From Blasia pusilla (Eukaryota > Marchantiophyta > Marchantiopsida > Blasiales), in the NCBI GenBank assembly GCA_050084515.1, contig CM114271.1, forward strand, positions 60,760,001 to 60,824,000: a DNA stretch of 64,000 bases. The letters are read 5' to 3'. Positions 12,120 to 22,640 of the stretch are shown here, piece after piece (position 1 is the stretch's first letter; each line of letters starts with the position of its first letter). A program made the position numbers and the translations under genes. The notes below the pieces were generated by a model. That model had not been told where the DNA came from, did not search any database, and was given only the letters and a program-made list of their open reading frames with translations.

Positions 12120-13814
12120 GTTTTTCCATTTGCATAGAAGTGGTTTTGGACTTTAAGGAACACGCAAAGTAGTTGTCTTTGGTCACTTTTTTGGGCTTGG
12201 CCCAAAAAAGTAATTTCTTAGGTTTGGCCTTGGTTTCATTTTTTGCGATCTCGAACTCAAGTGCTTGTGAATATCAATCCAAAATGATAGAGAGGCTAGA
12301 GCAACTAGACAAAAAATGTCCCTTGCTAGAAATTGGCATACACAACAACTGATTTTGATATAACTATATCAAATTACATAATGTCCTTTTATTCTCTTAG
12401 ACAAATGATTATATTTAAGACATTTGAGTGAGTTATCTCTTGGATGTTTTATCCAATGTCTAATCCGATTACAATCAACAAACTAAGTAAGTTTTTTCAG
12501 AATATTTTCCCTATGATATTGATAATGTCCATGTTTTCATGTTCTCCAAACAACGAGATGTTTGTGAGTTTATATTTTTGTGATATCAATATTTGGTTGA
12601 AAGCAAAGTCACAAGTTTTGTGTGAATTTCCTCTTTTGAGAAAAAACCCTCATGCAAAGCTGGAACAAAAAAAGACTTTTTTTTGGGGAAGATCCAAGTT
12701 GAAGTATCTATCATATCCAAATTACTCAATGCCAATATTGAGGAAAGAAACTACATGCACATGAATATTAAGAAGGGATTGGAACAAATAACAACAAAAT
12801 ATTTGGGATCTAATATTCAATATGGAATTTTCAAATTTTTTATGGAATATCCTCATTCTCCCTATTGCCTCGCAGAAAAGAAAAGTGCCATATCAATTAT
12901 GACAAGTTTGGCAAAAACTCAAAATTAGATATTCAGTAAATTTTTAAAAGAATACGGAATTTTCTTTTTGTATTATAAACCTTGAACGGAGACTTTTTAA
13001 AAAAAAATAGCCGAAGAATCGGAGAGAAAAAGGGAACTCTAAAGTGTCGCTCAAAATCCTATGAATAGCTATGAAAGATAGCTACTCAAACGAAAGGGAA
13101 ATAAAGAATAAATCCCCTTGAATTGCCCAACATGATACCTCCCCTTTATATTCTACGAGTATGCATGCTTGTTAAAAGAAGATCTAAGATAAGAAAAAGA
13201 ACATCTCAATTATTTTCTTTGGCATATTCTCAACTCCTATTTGAACTTCCTTCTTGTTTTAAATTACTCTTTTCCACCATTTCACTAGAAGACCATCTCC
13301 ATCCCACCTTTTCATTTTGGGTGAAAAAGAAACTCCAATTCTCCACCTCAAATCTCTTTTCATTTCCGATTATGAAAATCTTGAGAAATCTCTTGAATTT
13401 ATATCCTCCTCCCCACACCATTTATTGTTGGAAAAACAGATTCTATTCATTTCAAACAAAACTCCCACTCCAAGTCACCTTTCTTATTGAGTAAAAATAA
13501 ATTTCCATTCTTCCTTTATAAAGATTCTTCTAAGTAAAAATACTCATATCTAAACTCACTTCCTTCCCATTGTACCATACTCCATTCTCCAGGCCCCTCA
13601 TCAACAAATAATTGAACTCTGCAAAATGCGGGAATGACTTTCAAATGAACTAGTGTAAACTCATACGATACCCGAATTTAAATTATCTCTCAAAATTAAA
13701 ATTTTAAGTTTTCAAATATCATTTAAAATTAATTTCAATAAATTTTATTAATTAAAAATGACTCAAGTGTCCATAAGAATAGTGTTTGCAAAATGAAGGA
13801 CATCATAATATAGA

Positions 13815-13840
13815 CTAGTAAGGTGTCCGTGCAATGCACG
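13815..13840 (-). mobile_element. Helitron 3' terminus
   Basis: Read on the minus strand, the sequence is CGTGCATTGCACG, a 5-bp-stem hairpin, then GACACCTTACTAG with T following. Helitrons end in a short GC hairpin about ten bases before CTRR and insert between A and T, so this fits well. The element body would lie at higher coordinates. Its 5' TC end was not found, so its length is unknown. Confidence 0.6.
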
Positions 13841-14129
13841 AGCAAAAAATAATTTTGAAAAGCTTTTGTTAATATATGACCTATGAAAGAAAAAATGATG
13901 TTGGGGGAACATAAAAAAAATTAAAAATTCCCATAAGATGGTGAAATATTTACTTACTCATGTTGTTATTAGGTGGCAAACATAAAATCATTCGTAAATA
14001 AAAAAAGCACTCTCCCGTAATAACATAAAGGTAAAAATTTTATAACCAAGGAAATTACAATTTGTGTACAGGCATGCTCAAGAAAGATTAGCCAAAAAAT
14101 AAACTCGGGCGTTTACGAGACTTTCATGT

Positions 14130-17100
14130 CAATTAGTTAGAGGCCACAAAGAACGGATGTCACCAGCTAAAGGCCACATTCGCCGATTCCCTGTTTTTCG
14201 ACACTTTAGCGGGAAACGGTGGAGATGCTCTAAGGGATATGCATCGCACGCACGATCCTTAATAGATTAAGAGGAGGAGTAGAGGAGAAAGTGGAAAATT
14301 TCCGAGTTCGCACGATGGCGAACCGTGTGCGCCGAAGCAGATAGAACGATGAACTTCTCAAACAGATTCGATGGAGACGAGAGTGGAATCCTCTGTCGCA
14401 TCCAGTTGTCGGAAGAACGCTCAACGAATTCCGAGCTTGGGATTCATATCGTTTGGTCATTCCTAATTAATTAAAACCATACATGACTTTTTCCGAGTTT
14501 CCAGACGCCGTAATGTGTTGGATTGCAGACGAGCATCGTTCGAAGGCCGACCTCAGGCATTACCACACCACCATCAGTGGGAGGCGTTCGCTCGAATTGT
14601 ACAGGACTGCACGTATTCTGGATCTCGAGGGCCGAGGCGGTCACATCGTCCAGGCTATCTATCCAGCCCTCATTTGTAGAGTGTGGTCAGTCCGGTTCTG
14701 CTTCTAATTTTCTCCGGACTGTCGCAGGGCGTGTTCATTATAGAAAGAAAAAGGAGGAGCCGTAGGCGTTGAGGAGTAGTTCTTGCGGTGAGATTGCACC
14801 CTCTCGGATCCTCGGACGGTCCGAGTCGGACCGCTTTGGAATTGTTGTTGACGCATCGATGACTCGATCGATCGGGAAGGACCGGAATGGGAATTGCTCC
14901 CGTCCCGTCGTCTGGCTGGCACCATCTTCGGATGTACACAACGTACAACAAGGCCTTCCGTCTCCGAGGCTCATGATAACGATTCGAATTCGAGTCGCAA
15001 CTCTCGTCTCGTACGAAAAAGGTTGCAGACCAGAGGATTAAAGTTCCTTACGACTTCATCGTTTTCCCCTGATCGGATTCCAGCGTTACCCTCTCCCAAC
15101 TATTCCAAGCATTGACGAACGAAATTATGACGCGAATTTCAGATCAAGGCGAACAGGATGTAATAGATTCTCCCGTCCGTAGGCAAGAATCGCGTGGATA
15201 ACACGAAGCTAGTTATGTCGATTCCGGACTTCGTCACTTCGCAGTGTTCGCACTCACACTCAATCGACCCCTGATTAAACCCCAAATTTGACCGCACGCG
15301 ATGGCCACCTGTTCGAGTGGTTGGGTGCTGCCCAATACTCAACCACAATTGTTTTTAAAATGCACCCCGATTGTATCCCAAGTTTCGCTCCCCTTGTGCG
15401 ATAGCGGCATAACCGCGTTGGCAGGGAAGACCTCAGTTTCAATTTCTCTGCCGAAATTTCATTTTCTTGAAATTGTACTCAAGTGTAGGGACTTTAAAGT
15501 TCAGGGCTTCTGTCTGGAGCCCCGTTGTAGCTTTCAGATGAAATAGACCTACCCGCAAAGCCAGTTCAAGATGAAGCTAAACATCTTGCACCCGAGATTT
15601 AATTGATCGGGCCCTCTGTACACACACAAGCACCACTGTGCCACAAAAACCAATGGGCAATGGCTCGGAAGGTGATATGGTTTAGTGAGTCAAAGAGATT
15701 CACGAGTCATTCCCTATACCGCGCACGAGTATCCTTCAAGCCTCAGACTGCGATTGCAGTTGCAAGAATCGTACTATGTCTCCAAGTAGCGGCGGAATGG
15801 AATGCAGACAATCGTTTTGGTTCTGGATCGGTCCATGTTACTACTTACTGTTTTCATGTGCCAATCCGATCAAGTTTGCTTTCTTTCTCACGCAAGCTCG
15901 TGTGTGGTCAGAGTGCCATTGTTCCACGGAGGCCAGCCCTGTCTGCCGCTCCGTGTCGCGACGACAACTTGTAGGTAGCCACTCCGCCGCTATCTATGGG
16001 CATTACTCGGATTGATCAATTGTTCGCTTAAGCAGGTAATGATATTCTTAACATGAATCGCAGCTTCCAAAGCTCCTGAGCGCGCCATGATCCAAGTCAC
16101 ACTCGCGAATGGGGAGTGCCAGCAGCGTAGGCGCAGTTCTCCGATCGATGTACTTGAGCAGGAGGTTTTCACATATAGACAGACTGCTATCGGATGATCG
16201 CAATGAATGATTTAGATTGATATCGATACCATCGATGAGGAATGTTAGTCACTGACCCACTGACTCACTGTGTATGATCGCTGTGATGAGAGGAACAATC
16301 GCCATAAATCTTCGAAAAGATGGAACGGCATTTATGGCCGTGGCCTTTGGCGCACATGGACACCTACTCAATCGATGAACTGCATCACAGGACTGCAGCG
16401 CGCGAATTGGAAAAAAAGGATCGAATTGATTGCGAAGACGTCTGATTTTCTACAGGCGATGCAGACGATCGGATCTCGGAGCTGCAGCCGATATTCACTG
16501 TTTGCCGCGCACTGCACTATCGTCCCGGCTCGTTCGACTCTCCAACAAACGCGAACAAACTAAATGCTCTCGACTAGTGGACTGCGCTTGTACGTCTGCC
16601 AGCTTCACTTGTTGCTGGCGTTCTTCCTCGGAATAAGCGCTGCCTCGCTTTCGCTCGAGGGCGATGAGGCAGCGCTTATTCCGAGGAAGAACCCTCCCGT
16701 CTCTCTATCACAAGTCCGGGCATATCCGGCCCCAGATACATCCTCCTCCTCCAGCCCCCGAATTCGTCGTTCGCTCCCTGTAGATCTCCCACATGCTCGA
16801 ACTCACGCGCCCCTAGGTCGTCTCATCTGGCAGGCGTCACAGACCCACAGGAACCCTCGGGGCCCGTTTCTGAGTCATCCCTGCGATTTAGGACCTACAC
16901 ATTCAGAGCTCGTCGTCGTGCCGCAGCCAAATCCATTTCTGGAGCTCATGTCATTCATTCATTGACTGCAAACGGAGTGGAAGGACAGTCTTTGCGAGAC
17001 CGCCTGGAATCTGGATATGGCGAACAGCTCAAACGGAAAACGCGCTATTTCCACTGTCACAGCTCCTGACGATCTCGCAGCGCACCCGAACCGGACGCTG

Positions 17101-17480
17101 TGATCGTCCAGCTCGACAAAGCGAATCATCTCGATTCCATCGGTATTCAACCGGGAAATCCTGAGAACCTGAACGAAAATGGAATAAAACGGATTGAGAA
17201 TCGGAGCGCGTTTCCTGACGACACCCTATCAAGAAACGACAGAAAAGTCCGTGGAAGGTAACAGTATCGATTGTGTTTGACGCGACCACCGACCTAAACC
17301 ATCGAGAGAACCGGGAATCCATAAGAACACGAATCGTGTACAACGATGACTACGGAATTGATCGAAGAGAACCTTTAGAGTCTCGGTTTTATGGGGTCCA
17401 GATCTTGGAAATACATCCACTATATGGTTGGAATCTACCGTCAAACTGAGCATTGACTATTCCAATTAATAAGTACCCAC
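14130..17480. other. CpG-rich island without a recognisable gene
   Basis: Composition changes abruptly from AT-rich flanks to DNA dense in CG dinucleotides. Many short ORFs occur on both strands, none over 133 codons and none recognised. Retained CpG suggests little historical methylation, so this may be host genic or promoter DNA, a non-coding RNA locus, or a gene with small exons that I cannot assemble by eye. One ORF at 16564-16965 begins with a hydrophobic, signal-like stretch, but a perfect hairpin crosses it. Confidence 0.5.
16620..16692. repeat. Perfect inverted repeat, 27-bp arms, 19-nt loop
   Basis: The 27 bases 16620-16646 are the exact reverse complement of 16666-16692. The loop (16647-16665) itself contains TCGC/GCGA and a CTCGAG core. 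Transcribed from either strand it would fold into a long uninterrupted duplex. Perfect pairing over 27 bp implies recent origin or constraint. It could be a small-RNA precursor, a recent snap-back duplication, or a miniature element. No duplicated target site is visible. Confidence 0.97.
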
Positions 17481-17898
17481 TTTCACTCGGATAAATTTCA
17501 AACACGCCTCTTCGCCACAATGTGATGTATGACTACATTTCTCATGGCCGAATCGAATTTGGTTTATTTCTAATTGCCGCTCACAATGTACAAGATAAGA
17601 TGTTTAGTATTGCTTGCTAGAGTGGCTTTCATATGCACATTAAGAAGCACTATTCCATATAAGGATTCTTTTATTAATGTTGGTCTTTATATGATGCAAG
17701 AGATTGTGGTTGTGGATGTTGTAGGGACGGATTTTACTTGGGAGGTTGTGTAAACCATGTAACAAGGGAAATTGTTCCAAGGAGCGACGTCGATGAAAGA
17801 CATCATGATGGACATGGATGGAGTAGGACTCCACCGTTTCCCATGTAAAAGTGGTAATTTATTCAAGAGGGGATTTTTTTAAATAGAGAAATTTTTTT

Positions 17899-17932
17899 CC
17901 GTTATTGGTGCTATGTACGGGCAATACACTAG
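17899..17932 (+). mobile_element. Possible degraded Helitron 3' terminus
   Basis: The sequence GTACGGGCAATACACTAG followed by T resembles a Helitron CTAG end. The upstream hairpin is weak (CCGT ... ACGG). It points the opposite way to the terminus at 13815. Confidence 0.35.
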
Positions 17933-18315
17933 TACACTATTATTGTAGGATGCCTCTTTTATTTTCAAATTCCTCTTATTTGCTCCCTTAGCCAATGTAG
18001 TCGCTGTTGGTTCATGACAAATAATTTAAAATTATCCATTGTTTCAAGTTCAATGTATTGCACGACCAGTGACTAATCTTCATTATTTTATACATGACTT
18101 TTCAAGTTTTTTTGTCTTCTTTACAAAAGGGAAGGGATTGGCCACCATATGCACTTGATATAAAGATGAAGGTTTCAAAGTTTTTCAAGTTCTATGGGTG
18201 ACATTGCATAGGTGCATGTCCATTTGAGAGGCTTTTTCAACTTCTCCTACTCATTAGTTCTAGATCTCTATTATTTTCCCAACCTTATCTAAAAATCTAA
18301 CCTAGTAAAGGTCCC

Positions 18316-18341
18316 TTATTATTATTATTATTATTATTATT
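18316..18341. repeat. (TTA)n microsatellite
   Basis: About eight and a half perfect TTA units in AT-rich DNA. Confidence 0.95.
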
Positions 18342-19178
18342 TTGGGAATCTATTTTAAACATGCCACTTTTCTCATGAATTGGTTTCAAAGTTATTTTTC
18401 AAGAATAAATTTCAAGTATTCATATTTTTAGCGGAAGTGTATGTCCATAGAATTGTTTTGTTTTATTTTTTAATAGGAAGAGAGAAATGGTTAAGACTTT
18501 TCAATGAGTGAGGGATTGCAGAATTCTATATATATATTTTAAATTTTAATTATCAGAGGGAAAAAACACACACAAAAAATTGGAACACATAATAAATAAT
18601 TTATAAAGTCTTCACTTTTTTTTAAAGGAGAAGGGACCCTTTCCAAAGAATATCAAACACTCGTAGGTTGCTTTAATGAAATATGCACATATTACAAAGT
18701 TTAACACAGGGATAGCAATCTCCATCGCGTCTTGTATTGTATCCACTCCAATAAGGCTAACCGTAAGAGTATTCTTAACATCGTGCCTAAGAACGTAGAA
18801 CATGCAACAAGTCCAAACTGTGTCTTTCTCCACTAAACTCGGCTTTTCCAATATATGTGTTGCATTCTTTTCAATGCCTATCTTTACAAGGGTGATCACA
18901 ACCCTCAATTAGTGCCTCTCAAATGAAATGATATTGAATATCAATGTGCTAAGTGTTTCGCCGCAAGAAGTCGTTTGCTGTTTCTTTTCCAAGAGTGGAG
19001 AAGAGGAGCTCCTCTGCTTGGTTGGATCAAACCCATATTTGGAAAAAACAGATTTAGATGCACGAAATGGTTTGTTTATCAAACTCGCCATGTGGCGACA
19101 AGACATTCATGTACATGTGGAGAGTTAATTTTTCCACCGATTCAAAAGACATAGAAAAAAAGATCTTGCCCTAGAGTT

Positions 19179-20058
19179 TGTCACGTCTTTTAGGATAGAT
19201 CGGTGGGATCTAATAGAGCACCTTCATGATTAGTGGAGGACATGCCCAGTAGGTCGAGGGTGACCTGCTGAGGCCCTTGGAAACCTGAGATAGCAGGTTT
19301 CCCTTCGTTTCGGCTCATTTGGAGCCATATTGAGGAACTTACTATTTTAGGTAAGTACCATTTTGAGTATATGATCGACTTACTATTTTTGGTAAGTGGC
19401 CCTTGACCTCCTACATCAGGTCAAGATCCAAGGAGGTGACTTGGGAGAATAGGTTACCATGGAGAGAGCTTGGGAGAGGGGTATACCTCAAGGAGAGAGA
19501 GCTTGAGAGCTCATTTTCTCTTTGTTGAACCTCTTGGCATGAGGCGGCGGAGCTATGGTACATTGCCTTGTGAGTGTAACCCAAGCCTCTCATTAGGAGA
19601 GTGGGTTTGGTTTGAGATGAGAGAGAGTGCACGACTTTAAGAGCTATGGTGTGAGATGGTGGAGAGAGAGATTGGATCTTACTTTACAAAGAGAGAATGA
19701 GAGAATGAGAGAGTGAGAGAGCTTCATGGGGGAGCTCGCTGGTCACTCGCTGTTTTTGCAGGTTGGGGACCGTGTTCCCCGTTCAGCGGCTCATGGGAGT
19801 GCTCACCGGAGCAAGAGCTGCTTTCATTACTCTTTGCATTTGCCGATTTTTCGTGTGGAAGAGTGGTGCGCGGAAGCGCTGCCCAATTTCTGATAGGGAT
19901 TGAGTATGGGGGCGGGTTGCCCCATGCTGGTGCTCTCGGGAGCACCATGTAGCTTGCTGATTTGTATTTTTACAGATGTTACATTTTCGTTGGGAGAAAT
20001 CAGCGCGGGAGCGCTGCCGAATTTTGTGTAGGAGAAAGAGACATTGGGCTTTACGACA
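19179..20058 (+). repeat. 5' LTR, 880 bp
   Basis: It starts TGTCACGTC and ends TTACGACA, giving the short terminal inverted repeat TGTC/GACA. The start is fixed by agreement with the copies at 877 (reverse) and 28783. The end is inferred from the TGTC/GACA pairing and lies about eight bases beyond the match to the left-edge copy. A (GAGAGAAT)-type run lies at 19690-19720. No clear TATA box is visible. No convincing primer-binding site was identified right after the end. Confidence 0.8.
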
Positions 20059-21782
20059 GTCCCCGTCAGTTTTTACTGAAATGTCCAATTCTAAACATTT
20101 TTTGATGGTAGCGTAGATCGTGAAGTTGTGCACGCTGTGCAACAAACAATGCACAATTTGGAGTTACGAGCAAAAAGTTATGGGCAATCTTGTAAAGCTG
20201 CCATTGCTAGGCAATTTTTAGGGTTAAATCGTGCAAACCCTAAATCAGCCGCCACACCGGCGGCGGCCGTCGCCATCATAGTCACCGTCACCGGTCGACG
20301 GTCAACCATCACCGTCAATGGTCAACCTTCACAATCAACGGTCAACCATCACCGTCGACGGTCAACCGTCATTGTCATCGGTCGGGCGTCACCATCAGCG
20401 GTCAACCGTCACTGTCAAGGGTCCACCGTCCATTGTCCACCCTTTGGGTGCCATTGCCGCCATTACGGAGTGGAGGGTCTTCCATGACGTTCGTTGATTC
20501 CTTGACTTGCGTCGCCACCACGTACTTTGTTTTGGCCGCCACCGTCATCGAAGTTTCTTCATCAACGGTGAAAGCGGATGACCTCGGTTATGGTGTTTGA
20601 GTTTTGATTTCATGCTGCTATGTTGTGATTGGTAGCCGCTCGACGACGATCGAGTATCGTGCCGTGATGCCCGTAGCCGCAACGCGCCGCCGATTGGCGC
20701 GTCGTGCCGCTCGTGGCCGCATCCCACCATCTCGATCGCGGAGCCGCACCGTCATTGTGGAGCAGAGTGTGGGATTATTATTGATTGAGGAGGGTATGCC
20801 GCCGAGTGCCGCATCCCACCATCGAGGGCCGTGCCGTTCGTAGCCATTCCGTGCCGCCTGCAACGCCGCACCGTTCCGCTGGGACCGCACTGTCTATTGA
20901 GGAGTTTTGAGCAGCATCAGTACGGGAGGAGTATGACTTGCTGATTGGAGGAGTTGTCTCCACGATCGAGTTGGGGTTGAGATTTGCAATTGCTGAGGAG
21001 CGACATCGACATGTGTTCAGGTTACCCATTCTGGTCCTTTACCTTGCACGTGTGAGGGATTCTGGGATTTATTTGGGGATATTGGGTGTGTGGATGGTGA
21101 GAGCATCATTTATGTATGTGGTTTAGGGGACATAGACCTGTGTGGGATGTTCGGAGTTGGTAGGTTGTTGATGAGATGATAGCCTGGTCGATTTGCCGCA
21201 CCACGCCGCGTGTTGCCGCACGTTACACGTCTCGGGGAGAGAGAGTGTAGATCGAGTGCGCATGTTTGGGATGAGTGATTGAGGGATTCCTCTCGAGGTT
21301 GAGTGATCGGGTGAGAGGGGCACGAGGGTCATCACGAGTCTGTTCGGGACTTTGAGGCGAGGTGGTGAACCCGAGAGTAGCTCTAGAGGTTTTACGCGGA
21401 GTGGCGCGAGGTTTCGAGGGTCTCCACGTGAGGGACCACCTCGACCTCTTACGTGTCATCGTCGGGCGAGGGGAGGGTGTAGAGGAGTTTGTGAGCACAT
21501 CGCCACACATTGTGAGTGGTCCTACCGGTTGGGCGTACAAGATGGACGACCGGGGTAGAGGACCGCGTAGGTTTTCAGTGCGATAAAGGCACGATTGAGT
21601 TGCATGATTTTATAGCATAGTTTAGGAGTTGGTGCAACTCCCGGTAGGCCAGGAACTCTAGAGAGTTCAACCCGTTTACAGCATGGAACGGTATGTTCCA
21701 GCATTTAGAGGGGGCGCCCATGGACGATTACCATGAGTTCTCTCGAGAGATATGCATGTGAGATCGGCGTGGAGGCTCTACT
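20059..21782 (+). other. Gypsy leader / 5' internal region
   Basis: GC-rich, repeat-bearing sequence between the LTR and gag. It contains a 20-bp tandem array (20297-20437). The half from about 20880 to 21590 is also present as a diverged reverse copy at 42160-43020, which confirms it belongs to the family. ORFs on both strands here are short and inconsistent between the two copies, so it is more likely an untranslated leader or a badly decayed gag N-terminus. Confidence 0.55.
20297..20437 (+). repeat. 20-bp minisatellite, about 7 units
   Basis: Consecutive 20-bp units begin at 20297, 20317, 20337, 20357, 20377, 20397 and 20417, built on GRCGGTCAACCRTCACCGTC with a few substitutions. The period is not a multiple of three, which argues against a coding role. 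Confidence 0.9.
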
Positions 21783-22640
21783 ATGACCCACATTATGTGT
21801 CATGGGACGGAGCCGTTCCCAGATGAGGAGGAGGAGTCGGGAGAGGCTCTGCCTCTTCCACTAGTGACGCGTTTTAGGAGGGTCACTCAGACGGGAGCGA
21901 TTGCACCGTCTAGTCGGGTTCGTCCCCGTTCAACCCCTGTGGTTGAGTTCTTTGTTGAGTTGAGGGCGAGCTACTAGGGGGTACGGACGGAGAAGTTGCG
22001 GAGCATCCACGACTTCCAGAGGCGCTCGGGTGAGAGTTTGTGTGAGGCTTACACTCGCTTGCGCCGGTTGATCAACGTCACTCAGGGGGTGACAGAGGCT
22101 CAGGCTATCCGGTCATGGTATACGATCTTTGGCCGGACCCTGCGGATGCGGGAGGGGTGCTTCTTATAAACACCTCCCCTACGTTGAAGATGTTTCTAGG
22201 ACCGCCGAGAACATTGGCGCAACATGGCGGAGGAGGCGTAGCCACCATGGGTTCTGGCGAGAGCGATCACGATTATGCACCGTGCGTGCAAACAACGTGA
22301 CTCGAGATAGGTCGATTGTGGCACCACGAGCTCGGGGAGGATACCGAGAGGCCGTGCCCACAGAGACTGCGCCTTCATATGCGGCTCGGCAGCGGCCGCC
22401 TACTATTACTTGTTGGTCATGTGGTGGAGCCCATCATCGGCGCGATTGCACTCCTCGGGGTCATGGGCGTGGGCCTCAGCATGGAGGAGGAGATGGTGCT
22501 GCACCAGGAGGTTATCAGTGTGACTATTGTCAGAGGTATGGTCATACACGCGCCAGGTATTTTAGTTTACATCCTGAGTTACGTCTGGACCGAGGGCGGA
22601 GAGGGCACGAGAGCGAGTAGTCGGTCCGGGTGGGCCTAGA
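21783..22640 (+). pseudogene. Gypsy gag with capsid-like region and two zinc knuckles
   Basis: A frame from 21783 runs into a stop (TAG, 21975-21977). It is followed by LRSIHDFQRRSGESLCEAYT and RLRRLINVTQGVTEAQAI, the pattern of the plant retrotransposon gag domain. In a shifted frame near 22409-22450 comes CWSCGGAHHRRDC, a CX2CX3HX4C knuckle. Near 22514-22560 follows CDYCQRYGHTRARYF, a second knuckle whose last Cys is Tyr. Gag would bind and package genomic RNA. At least one stop and two frame changes inactivate it. Confidence 0.75.

Larger units (their letters stand above)
8527..13814. other. AT-rich gene-less sequence
   Basis: Over 5 kb with only short ORFs (the longest is about 123 codons, at 13123-13494, low complexity, and also open on the other strand). 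I recognise no protein domain, RNA gene or clear transposon. A hairpin at 10040-10075 and subterminal-repeat-like sequence at 11640-12119 are listed separately. Confidence 0.6.
17481..19178. other. AT-rich gene-less sequence upstream of the gypsy element
   Basis: No recognisable coding sequence. It includes a (TTA)n microsatellite at 18316-18341 and a possible Helitron end at 17932. ORFs at 18612-18908 and 18909-19106 show no known motif. Confidence 0.55.

Noticed and set aside
16564-16965. 133-codon ORF with a signal-peptide-like N-terminus
   Set aside because: No homology signal, other frames are equally open in this CpG-rich region, and a perfect hairpin dictates part of its sequence.
14130-17480. 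Bacterial contamination or transferred bacterial DNA
   Set aside because: No long ORFs or operon-like layout, and the same composition surrounds a plant WD40 gene elsewhere in the window.
20297-20437. CRISPR-like array
   Set aside because: It is a head-to-tail 20-bp minisatellite with no unique spacers, inside a retrotransposon.
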